This document shows positions 6,359-13,578 of a stretch of 14,249 bases of DNA, piece after piece. Made by a program: the position numbers and the translations under genes. The DNA is from Rhizobiaceae bacterium (GTDB lineage: Bacteria; Pseudomonadota; Alphaproteobacteria; Rhizobiales; Rhizobiaceae): contig JAEUMA010000324.1 in assembly GCA_016793565.1 (NCBI GenBank), positions 1-14,249 on the forward strand, given 5' to 3'. Positions within the stretch are counted from its first letter, which is position 1. Each line of letters starts with the position of its first letter. The notes below the pieces were generated by a model. That model ran no database searches. It was not told the DNA's origin and saw only the letters and a list, made by a program, of their open reading frames with translations.

Positions 6359-8611
6359 ATGCGAGAGGCTACTTTGAGCGGAAACAAGCCGACGAAACTC
6401 CGGGGAGCATCCTTGAAGCCTGTCCATATCGAGTTCGGTAACGAGATTCTGAAGGGCGAGGCGCTGGGCGGCAATCCCGACCGCTTCGTTAACCGCGAGT
6501 TCTCCTGGCTTCAGTTCAATCGCCGCGTGCTGGAAGAATCCCAGAATCTGCGCCATCCGCTGCTCGAACGGGTGCGCTTCCTGTCGATATCGGCGGGCAA
6601 TCTCGACGAGTTCTTCATGGTTCGCGTCGCCGGCCTCGCCGGCCAGGTGCGCGAGAACATCAAGCTGAAGAGCCCGGACGGCCGCACCCCCGAACAACAG
6701 CTCGAGCAGCTGCTTCACGAGGTGCAGCGCCTGCAGGAGGACCAGCAGGCGAGCCTGTCGGAACTGATGGAGTTGCTCAAGGCCGAGGGAATCGAATCGG
6801 TCACCGCCGACGCGCTGAGCGAAGACGAACTCGCCTGGCTGGACGAGCATTTCGAGGAGCAGATGTTCCCGGTCCTGACGCCGCTTTCGATCGATCCGGC
6901 GCATCCGTTCCCGTTTATCCCCAACCTCGGCTTCTCGGTCGCCCTGCAATTGCGGCATCTGCGCGACGGCGAGGAGATGACGGCGCTGCTGAGGCTGCCG
7001 CCGGCCCTGAGGCGCTTCATCCGTCTGCCGGATCGTCCCGGCTCGGTCCGGTTCATTCCGCTGGAGCTGGTTGCCGCGATCTCCATCGGCAAGCTTTTTC
7101 CGGGTTACGAGGTGAAGGGATCGGGAACCTTCCGCATCATCCGCGACAGCGACATCGAGGTGGAGGAGGAGGCCGAGGACTTGGTGCGGCTGTTCGAGAC
7201 TGCCCTCAAGCGCCGTCGCCGCGGGTCGGTGATCCGCATCGAGTTCGACAGCCAGATGCCGGAGCCTTTGCGCGATTTCGTGGCGAGCGAACTAGGCGTG
7301 GCGGCCAACCGCATCAGCGTGCTGAGCGGGCCTCTGGCCATCAACCAGATCTCGGAAATCGTCGCCGTGGCGCGCGACGACCTCAAGTTCACACCGTTCA
7401 ATCCGCGCTTTCCCGAGCGCATCCGCGACCATCGCGGCGATTGTTTCGCGGCGATCCGCGAGAAGGACATCGTCGTCCATCATCCTTACGAATCGTTCGA
7501 CGTCGTGGTCCAGTTCCTGCGCCAGGCGACCGCCGATCCCGACGTCGTCGCGATCAAGCAGACGCTCTATCGCACCTCCAACGACAGCCCCATCGTGCGC
7601 GCGCTGGTCGACGCCGCCGAGGCCGGCAAGTCGGTGACCGCGCTCGTGGAGTTGAAGGCCCGCTTCGACGAGGAGGCCAACATCCGCTGGGCGCGCGACC
7701 TCGAGCGCGCCGGCGTGCAGGTGGTGTTCGGCTTCATCGAGCTGAAGACGCATGCCAAGATGTCGCTGGTCGTCCGCCGCGAGGACCAGCGGCTGCGCAA
7801 CTACGTGCATCTGGGCACCGGCAACTATCACCCGATCACTGCACGCATCTATACCGACCTGTCGTTCTTCACCTGCGATCCGGCGATCGCCCGTGACGTC
7901 GCGCAGATCTTCAACTTCATCACCGGCTATGCCGAGCCGACCGAGGCGATGCGAATCGCGCTATCGCCCTATACGCTGCGCAGCCGCATCCTGAAGCACA
8001 TCACAGGCGAGGTGGAGCACGCCCGCGCCGGTCGTCCGGCCCGCATCTGGATGAAGATGAACGCGCTGGTCGATCCGATCATCATCGATGCCCTCTACGA
8101 TGCGAGCAGGGCGGGGGTAGAAATCGAACTGGTCGTGCGCGGCATCTGCTGCCTGCGCCCACAGGTGCCGGGCCTTTCCGAAAACATCCGCGTCAAGTCG
8201 ATCGTCGGGCGATTCCTGGAACACAGCCGCATCTACTGTTTCGGCAATGGTCATGGCCTGCCCTCGGACGAGGCCATCGTCTACATCAGCTCGGCCGACC
8301 TGATGCCGCGCAACCTGGACCGGCGCGTCGAATGCATGGTGCCTATCACCAACCCGACCGTGCACGCCCAGCTACTAAACCAGATCATGCTGGGAAACAT
8401 CGTGGACAACCAGCAGAGTTTCGAAGTATTGCCCGACGGCACCTCCCGGCGCATGGCGCCGGCTGAGGGTGAGGAGCCGTTCAACGCCCAGGAATACTTC
8501 ATGACGAATCCGAGCCTTTCGGGCCGTGGTGACGCGCTGAAATCCCACGCTCCCAAGCGCATAGCCCAGTTCAAGCCGCGCAAGAAAAGCGCCAGCGCCG
8601 CGCGCGGATGA
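6359..8611 (+). CDS. ppk: Polyphosphate kinase (PPK1)
   Basis: Reversibly polymerises the gamma-phosphate of ATP into inorganic polyphosphate; PLD-like fold, membrane-associated in other bacteria. With the ATG at 6359 it has 750 residues. The N-domain begins at FVNREFSWLQFNRRVL (44-59) with the SAGNLDEFFMVR segment (79-90). The two conserved histidines are His465 in KTHAKM (autophosphorylated) and His622 in FLEHSRIYCF; they are 157 residues apart, as in E. coli PPK (435 and 592). The C-terminus has a lysine/arginine-rich tail. The start is uncertain: TTG at 6374 has GAGAGG 5 bases upstream and TTG at 6413 has GGGGAG 5 bases upstream, both better spaced than anything before the ATG, giving 745 or 732 residues. 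The stop overlaps the ppx start as ATGA, so the two are surely co-expressed. No Pho box (paired TGTCA) was seen upstream. Confidence 0.95.
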   Translation: MREATLSGNKPTKLRGASLKPVHIEFGNEILKGEALGGNPDRFVNREFSWLQFNRRVLEESQNLRHPLLERVRFLSISAGNLDEFFMVRVAGLAGQVRENIKLKSPDGRTPEQQLEQLLHEVQRLQEDQQASLSELMELLKAEGIESVTADALSEDELAWLDEHFEEQMFPVLTPLSIDPAHPFPFIPNLGFSVALQLRHLRDGEEMTALLRLPPALRRFIRLPDRPGSVRFIPLELVAAISIGKLFPGYEVKGSGTFRIIRDSDIEVEEEAEDLVRLFETALKRRRRGSVIRIEFDSQMPEPLRDFVASELGVAANRISVLSGPLAINQISEIVAVARDDLKFTPFNPRFPERIRDHRGDCFAAIREKDIVVHHPYESFDVVVQFLRQATADPDVVAIKQTLYRTSNDSPIVRALVDAAEAGKSVTALVELKARFDEEANIRWARDLERAGVQVVFGFIELKTHAKMSLVVRREDQRLRNYVHLGTGNYHPITARIYTDLSFFTCDPAIARDVAQIFNFITGYAEPTEAMRIALSPYTLRSRILKHITGEVEHARAGRPARIWMKMNALVDPIIIDALYDASRAGVEIELVVRGICCLRPQVPGLSENIRVKSIVGRFLEHSRIYCFGNGHGLPSDEAIVYISSADLMPRNLDRRVECMVPITNPTVHAQLLNQIMLGNIVDNQQSFEVLPDGTSRRMAPAEGEEPFNAQEYFMTNPSLSGRGDALKSHAPKRIAQFKPRKKSASAARG

Positions 8612-10125
8612 TTGCCCGTTCCCAGGGGCGCCTGCACGACCGCCAGCCGGTGTCGATCATCGACATCGGGTCGAACTCGATTCGACTGGTCATCTACGAA
8701 GGCGTGGCCCGTTCGCCGACCGTGCTGTTCAACGAGAAGATGCTGGCAGGGCTGGGACGCGGCATCGTCACCACCGGAAAGCTGGACCCCGAAGGCGTCG
8801 CTCGCTCCATGGAGGAGTTCCGACGCTTCAGGGCGTTGTCCGACCAGGCCGGCGCCCAGCGCCTCTACGTGCTGGCAACCGCCGCGGCGCGCGAGGCCGA
8901 GAACGGCCCGGACTTCATCCACCGCGCCGAAGAGATCCTGGGCACCGAGATACGGGTGCTGACCGGCCGCGAAGAGGCGTACTACTCCGCTCTCGGCGTC
9001 ATCTCGGGGTTCCATCCCGCCGACGGCATTGCCGGCGACCTCGGCGGCGGCAGCCTCGAACTCGTGGACGTCCGCGGCGAGGCGATCGGCGACGGAATCA
9101 CGCTCCCGCTCGGCGGGCTGAGGCTGCAGGACATGTCGAAGGGCTCCGCAACGGCTGCGGCCCGCATCGCCCGTGGAGAATTGGCCAGGGCCACGCTGCT
9201 CGAGGCGGGCGCGGGACGGCCGTTCTACGCGGTGGGCGGCACCTGGCGAAACCTCGCCCGGCTGCACATGAACACGGTCGGCTATCCGTTGGCGGTCATG
9301 CACCACTATGAGATGGAGGTGGACCAGTCGGCGGAGTTCCTGCGCCAGGTCGCGCGTGGAGAGATCGACAAGCTGCAGGGCATCGAGGCGGTATCGAAGG
9401 CCCGGCGTGCGCTGCTGTCTTATGGCGCCATAGTGCTGCAGGAAATCGTCGCCGCGATGCGGCCTTCCAAGATCGTGGTGTCGGTGCTCGGCGTGCGCGA
9501 GGGTTTTCTCTATTCGCTGCTGCCGCTGGAAGAGCGTCGGGCCGACCCGTTGATCTCGGCGTCCGAAGAGCTTGCTCGGCTGCGCGCGCGGTCGGCCACC
9601 CACGCGCATGAACTGGTCGAGTGGACCACTCGGACCTTCGCCATGTTCGGCATCGACGAGACGGAGGAGGAGAGGCGGCTGCGGCATTCGGCCTGTCTGC
9701 TGGCGGACATCGGCTGGCGCGCGCATCCGGAGTACCGCGGCACGCAGTCGCTCAACATCATCGCGCATGCGTCCTTCATCGGCGTCGACCATCCGGGCCG
9801 CGTATTTCTCGCGCTGGCGACCGCCTACCGCCATGAGGGTGTATTCAACGACGTGATCGCCCCGTCGCTCAAGCGGCTCGTGTCCGAGCGCTACGTGGAA
9901 CGGGCGCGCGTGCTGGGCGCCATGATGCGGGTTGTCTACCTGCTGACGGCGTCGATGCCGGGCGTCATGCCGCGGCTGCGCTGGGAGAAGCGGCCGGGCG
10001 GCGTGCTGGCACTCGTCATTCCGTCCGCACTTTCCGGCCTGTTCGGCGAACGCCCCGCCGGACGGCTGGCTCAGTTGGCCAAGCTGACCGGCCGCAAGCT
10101 GGAACTAGTCGTTTCCAGCGGCTGA
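8608..10125 (+). CDS. ppx: Exopolyphosphatase (Ppx/GppA family)
   Basis: Removes terminal phosphates from polyphosphate, or hydrolyses pppGpp in the GppA branch; ASKHA actin-like fold, cytoplasmic. It has 505 residues. Seen directly: phosphate-1 loop IDIGSNSIRLVIYEG (18-32, Asp19, Ser22, Asn23), a GREEA segment with the likely catalytic glutamate (Glu122) at 120-124, and phosphate-2 loop GDLGGGSLELV (143-153). A helical C-terminal region follows, with an HD-like stretch around LRHSACLLADIGWRAHPEYR. Its ATG is inside the ppk stop (ATGA, 4-base overlap), which indicates translational coupling and favours polyphosphate as substrate over pppGpp. It ends 5 bases from the convergent rnd stop codon, with a 7-bp inverted repeat holding both stops. 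Confidence 0.93.
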   Translation: MIARSQGRLHDRQPVSIIDIGSNSIRLVIYEGVARSPTVLFNEKMLAGLGRGIVTTGKLDPEGVARSMEEFRRFRALSDQAGAQRLYVLATAAAREAENGPDFIHRAEEILGTEIRVLTGREEAYYSALGVISGFHPADGIAGDLGGGSLELVDVRGEAIGDGITLPLGGLRLQDMSKGSATAAARIARGELARATLLEAGAGRPFYAVGGTWRNLARLHMNTVGYPLAVMHHYEMEVDQSAEFLRQVARGEIDKLQGIEAVSKARRALLSYGAIVLQEIVAAMRPSKIVVSVLGVREGFLYSLLPLEERRADPLISASEELARLRARSATHAHELVEWTTRTFAMFGIDETEEERRLRHSACLLADIGWRAHPEYRGTQSLNIIAHASFIGVDHPGRVFLALATAYRHEGVFNDVIAPSLKRLVSERYVERARVLGAMMRVVYLLTASMPGVMPRLRWEKRPGGVLALVIPSALSGLFGERPAGRLAQLAKLTGRKLELVVSSG

Positions 10126-10137
10126 TTCGGTCAGCCG
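10119..10137. terminator. Inverted repeat containing the ppx and rnd stop codons
   Basis: CGGCTGA (10119-10125) and TCAGCCG (10131-10137) are exact complements around TTCGG. The ppx TGA is the end of one arm and the rnd TGA (read on the minus strand) the end of the other. Three of the seven pairs are automatic when two TGA stops face each other; the other four are not. No T-run follows on either strand, so termination by this hairpin alone is uncertain. Confidence 0.4.
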
Positions 10138-11291
10138 GGCGTCGTCTCGAAGACCACCAGCCTGCGGCGGTGAAATTTGAGGGCGATCTCGCCCCGGACC
10201 AGCTTCAGTGCCGCGTCGCCGAACACCTGGCGGCGCCAGCCTTGCAGCGCGGGCACGTCCGCTGCTTCGCCTTCGGCGGCGAGGCGATCCAGATCGTCGC
10301 CCGATGCCAGCACTTTGGCTGCCACGCCTTCCTTCTCCGAAATCAGCCGCAGCAGTACGCGCAGCAATTCGGATGCCGCGCTCGAACCTTCCGCCGGCTG
10401 ATATGATTTCGGCAGCTTGGGCAGATCTTCCTTGGGACGGGCCAGCGCGGTGTTGACGATGTCGAGCAGCGCGCTCGCGGTGGACGAACGCTCCCATCCC
10501 TTGGGGATCGTGCGCAGGCGAGAGAGCGCGCCCGCGTCGCGCGGATGCTGCAGCGCCAGTTCCTGGATGGACTCGTCCTTCAGGATGCGCCCGCGAGGAA
10601 CGTTGCGGTCACGCGCCTCGCGCTCCCGCCACGCCGCGACCGCCTGCAGCACGGCCAGTTCCTGCGGCTTGCGCACGCGCAGCTTCAGACGTTTCCACGC
10701 GTCCTCCGGATGCGGATCGTAGGTTTCGCGCGAAGTGAGAATGCGCATCTCCTCGTTGAGCCAGTGCGCGCGTCCTTCCGCTTCGAGTTTGGCGGACAGG
10801 AACTTGTAGGCGTCGATGAGATGGGTGACGTCGGCCAGCGCATACTCAAGCTGCTTTTCCGAAAGCGGCCGGTGGCGCCAATCGGTAAAGCGGGAGGACT
10901 TGTCGAGATGCGTGCCGGTCACCTTCTGGATCAGCTGGTCGTAGGACACGCTGTCGCCGAAGCCGCACACCATGGCGGCCACCTGCGTGTCGAACACGGG
11001 ATGGGGGATCAGCCCGCCGAGATGAAACACGATCTCGATGTCCTGCCGCGCGGCGTGGAAGACTTTCGTGACACGGTCATCGCCCATCAGCTGGAAGAAG
11101 GGCGACAGGTCCAGATTGCCGGCGATGGGATCGACGAGCGCGGTGACGCCCGGAGCGGCCATCTGAATCAGGCACAGCTCCGGCCAGAACGTCGTTTCGC
11201 GGATGAACTCCGTGTCGACCGTCACGAAATCCGATTTGGCAAGCTGGTCAACCGCCTGCTGGAGTTCTGCTTGCGTGGCAATGAGATGCAT
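10131..11291 (-). CDS. rnd: Ribonuclease D
   Basis: A 3'-to-5' exoribonuclease of the DEDDy group that trims tRNA and other structured RNA 3' ends; cytoplasmic, two metal ions. It has 386 residues, the family's normal length. Exonuclease motifs are complete: VDTEF (Asp26, Glu28), HAARQDIEIVF (Asp84), and the motif III residues Tyr150 and Asp154 in EYALADVTHL. From about 205 on come HRDC-type helices, with the first HRDC domain near 205-285 (RVRKPQELAVLQAV, then RDRNVPRGRILKD). The ribosome-binding site upstream of the ATG is poor, but residue 1 aligns with the usual MHLI start. A transporter gene ends 67 bases upstream on the same strand and could share a transcript. It faces ppk-ppx and is separated from ppx by 5 bases. 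Confidence 0.95.
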   Translation of the reverse strand: MHLIATQAELQQAVDQLAKSDFVTVDTEFIRETTFWPELCLIQMAAPGVTALVDPIAGNLDLSPFFQLMGDDRVTKVFHAARQDIEIVFHLGGLIPHPVFDTQVAAMVCGFGDSVSYDQLIQKVTGTHLDKSSRFTDWRHRPLSEKQLEYALADVTHLIDAYKFLSAKLEAEGRAHWLNEEMRILTSRETYDPHPEDAWKRLKLRVRKPQELAVLQAVAAWREREARDRNVPRGRILKDESIQELALQHPRDAGALSRLRTIPKGWERSSTASALLDIVNTALARPKEDLPKLPKSYQPAEGSSAASELLRVLLRLISEKEGVAAKVLASGDDLDRLAAEGEAADVPALQGWRRQVFGDAALKLVRGEIALKFHRRRLVVFETTPG

Positions 11292-11358
11292 GAAATGTCT
11301 TTAGCCGCTTCGCCCCCCGTAAGCCTCCATTTCAGCCGCCGGACGTTTCGTCAAGCGA

Positions 11359-12612
11359 TCAATCCCCTCCGCCGTCATGCTCGTCGCGGTCGGTGTTGCC
11401 GCGGCGCGCCAGCTTGGCGAAGAAGGGGGATGTCCGCAGCATCGCGACGAACCGGCCGCGCTCGCCATGCGGAACGGCCGGACGCGCGCCCATGCGGTAG
11501 AGAATGATGAGCACCAGCACGGCGTAGACAAGCGCGCAGAAGACGAACAGCGCCTTGGGGCCGAAGGATTGCATGAAGAAGGAGGCGGTGAGTGGTCCTC
11601 CGATCGCGCCGAATGAGTAGAAGAGCATCAGCGCGGCATTGACCAGCACGAACTCGCCGCGGTCCGCGCGATCGTTCGCATGGGCGGCCGACAGCGAAAA
11701 CAGCGGCATGGCGAACGAGCCGAAGATGAAGACGGCGACGAAATTGGGCAGCGGCTCGGTCCCGGCGAGCAGCACGATCGCCAATGCTGCGAAGCCGGCG
11801 CAGGCTGCGGTGACGAGCAGGACGCTGCGCCGGTCCCAGCGATCCGACAGGAAACCGAGCGGATACTGGATGATCGCCCCGCCGAGAATGCCGACGCTGA
11901 CGAAGGTGACGACGTCGGCCACAGACATGCCGATCGCTTCCGCATAAACCGGAGACAGCGAGCGGAACGCGCTGTTGGTTACGCCGACGGCGATGCAGCC
12001 GATCGCCGCGAGCGGCGAGATGCGCCACGCCCGCCGCAGGTCGAGCTTGACGTCCTCCGGAGGCGCCGGGTTGGTGCGGTCGCCGAGCGAAACCGGCACC
12101 AGCGAGAAGGTGATCATCATCGACATGATGGCGAAGATGGTGAAGCCGTCTGCCCCGAAAACCGGGATGAGAAACTGCGCGCCGGTCACCGAGCCGATAT
12201 CGACCACCCGGTAAAGCGCCAGCACCCGGCCGCGATTGCGATTGGCGACACCGGCGTTGAGCCATGCCTCCATCACCGTGAACAGGCCGGCGAAGCAGAA
12301 GCCCGTCACGAAGCGCACCCCCGACCAGATCACCGGATGGATCATCAGCACCAGCAGAAGCGTGCCGACCGACGCGGTGGCCGCCAACGCGGAGAAGGAG
12401 CGCACATAGCCGACCGACTTCATGATCCGGCCGATGGCCAGGCAGCCCAGCAGGAAGCCGGCGAAATAGGAGGTGCCCATGAAGCCGATGGTGGCGGGCG
12501 AAAAGCCCTCCTGCGCGCCGCGCAGCGCGATCAGCGTGCCTTGCAGCCCGTTGCCGCCGAGCAGGATTCCGGCGGCGATCAGGAGAGGGATGAGCGGACG
12601 GAGGGAGGACAT
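11359..12612 (-). CDS. Major facilitator superfamily transporter (YcaD-like)
   Basis: Inner-membrane secondary transporter of 417 residues from the ATG at 12612, with about 12 predicted helices in two six-helix halves joined by a charged loop (177-196). Motif A-like loops are visible after helix 2 (GRIMKSVGYVRSF, 61-73) and in the second half after helix 8 (GFLSDRWDRRSVL, 253-265). The first-half wording, including MEAWLNAGVANRNRGRVLALY (114-134 region), resembles the YcaD-like family; the substrate of these proteins is not known. The frame opens 25 residues earlier (ATG at 12687), but that extension is Ser/Pro-rich and non-conserved in look, whereas the chosen start is followed at once by the first helix. 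No good Shine-Dalgarno precedes either. The C-terminal tail (about 375-417) is long, basic then acidic. Confidence 0.87.
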   Translation of the reverse strand: MSSLRPLIPLLIAAGILLGGNGLQGTLIALRGAQEGFSPATIGFMGTSYFAGFLLGCLAIGRIMKSVGYVRSFSALAATASVGTLLLVLMIHPVIWSGVRFVTGFCFAGLFTVMEAWLNAGVANRNRGRVLALYRVVDIGSVTGAQFLIPVFGADGFTIFAIMSMMITFSLVPVSLGDRTNPAPPEDVKLDLRRAWRISPLAAIGCIAVGVTNSAFRSLSPVYAEAIGMSVADVVTFVSVGILGGAIIQYPLGFLSDRWDRRSVLLVTAACAGFAALAIVLLAGTEPLPNFVAVFIFGSFAMPLFSLSAAHANDRADRGEFVLVNAALMLFYSFGAIGGPLTASFFMQSFGPKALFVFCALVYAVLVLIILYRMGARPAVPHGERGRFVAMLRTSPFFAKLARRGNTDRDEHDGGGD

Positions 12613-12767
12613 TCCCGGCGGCGATCTCGACAGACTTAGCGGTATAGTTGCTATCGATAGACGTGACGAGGAGCCAATCGCTGACAATGATGGTCCAATT
12701 GGGCCGTTCGCGTTCGGCCTGCCTGGTTTCAGAGACCGCCTGTGCGACGCGTCGTCGGTATCGGAAG
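12613..12767. other. Spacer upstream of the MFS gene with short palindromes
   Basis: A 155-base gap between two leftward genes. It contains a perfect 10-base palindrome CTATCGATAG (12651-12660) about 40 bases before the MFS start, and another, CGACGCGTCG (12745-12754), just after the upstream gene. Either could be an operator, but short palindromes occur by chance. No clear intrinsic terminator follows the upstream gene, and I could not find a convincing promoter. Confidence 0.35.
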
Positions 12768-13364
12768 TTACTTTTCGAACGGGTAGGCCAGGAACGGCGT
12801 GAACCTCTCATCCGAGGAAGCCACGAGAATCACCGCATAATATGCGAGTGCCGCCAGCGTGATGGCCGCGCGTACCGCTCTTGACGAACTGAAGAAGACA
12901 ACCAGCGGAAGGACCGTCGCGATCAGGTTCAGCAAAGCCCAGGGCTCGAACAGCCCGACGCGGAAATAGAAAACGTTCACCACTAGCGACAATGCGAAGA
13001 AAAGCGCGAGGAAGAGCAGCGCCCATTTCCCCTCCGTTTCGAAGAACGTTCGAAGGTTCTCCCGCTCCGGCATCTCCGCAGGGGGTAGAAGCAATGCCCC
13101 ACACACGAAGAGCAGGCCGGTGAAGCCGGTCAGAGCGACGAAGCTTTCGAAGCTCCAACCCTGGAACTCGGGCGGTATGTGGGTGACGGCCCACCAATAC
13201 TGCATCTGGGTGAGGAATATGATCGCCGCCCACGCCAACGGCAGCCAGTCGATGTGAGCGCGGTGGCGCGACCGAAACACCGCGATCAAGCCCAGCAGCA
13301 TCCTGGTGACGCCTAGCCCCAAGACCATCGAGATGATGGTGGAAACGGGAGTGAAGCCGGTCAT
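12768..13364 (-). CDS. Six-helix membrane protein of unknown function
   Basis: I do not recognise a named family. It has 198 residues with six hydrophobic segments near 6-29, 41-58, 74-94, 113-133, 141-160 and 166-183. Loops are short apart from a charged one at 95-112. Conserved-looking features are LGLGVTRML (15-23), an Arg/His-rich loop (31-38), and W40 followed by AWAAIIFLTQMQYWW (44-58). I have the impression of a common unnamed proteobacterial family with the pattern 'LGLGxTxLLxGL ... W ... Q.WW', but cannot verify it. The start at 13364 is preceded by AGGGTGAG, a usable ribosome-binding site. The frame is open 72 codons further upstream, but that part is Arg/Pro-rich, overlaps aspS by a few bases and looks non-coding. 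The sequence is visibly less GC-rich than its neighbours. It is divergent from aspS with a 214-base gap. Confidence 0.78.
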   Translation of the reverse strand: MTGFTPVSTIISMVLGLGVTRMLLGLIAVFRSRHRAHIDWLPLAWAAIIFLTQMQYWWAVTHIPPEFQGWSFESFVALTGFTGLLFVCGALLLPPAEMPERENLRTFFETEGKWALLFLALFFALSLVVNVFYFRVGLFEPWALLNLIATVLPLVVFFSSSRAVRAAITLAALAYYAVILVASSDERFTPFLAYPFEK

Positions 13365-13483
13365 GAACTCACCCTGCGATCGTATCGGTTCGCCGGCGCC
13401 GTTGTGGAGCCCGACATCAACGCAGTACAGGACGGCAGGCTCCCGAGAAAGGACGCGGCGCGCCCCCGGCGCTTGTGGTCGCC

Positions 13484-13512
13484 TTGACAAACTGCACCTC
13501 GCATGCGCTTTT
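13484..13512 (+). promoter_or_regulatory. Candidate aspS promoter
   Basis: A perfect TTGACA (13484-13489), preceded by C as in alphaproteobacterial promoters, is followed after 17 bases by GCTTTT (13507-13512), a poor -10. Transcription would start near 13520, about 60 bases before aspS. The rest of the 13365-13578 gap shows nothing I can name. Confidence 0.38.
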
Positions 13513-13578
13513 CCGCGCGATTTCCGGGCAGGGCTCCTGCGCCGGTCCTTGTTCTTTGCGAAGTCTGGAAAGCCGGCC

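Noticed and set aside
6268..6474. 69-codon upstream extension of the CHCC zinc-protein frame
   Set aside because: It overlaps the ppk 5' end on the other strand, and the conserved protein begins at the ATG at 6267 with its own Shine-Dalgarno.
8281..9834. 517-codon open frame antisense to ppk and ppx
   Set aside because: It lies opposite conserved Ppk/Ppx coding sequence and its translation shows typical mirror composition (His/Asp/Gln/Arg-rich) without motifs.
10545..11507. 320-codon rightward open frame across rnd and the MFS 3' end
   Set aside because: Antisense to the well-supported RNase D gene, with no family resemblance.
11680..12639. 319-codon rightward open frame antisense to the MFS gene
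   Set aside because: The translation is extremely Arg/Asp/Gln/His-rich, the expected mirror of a membrane-protein gene.
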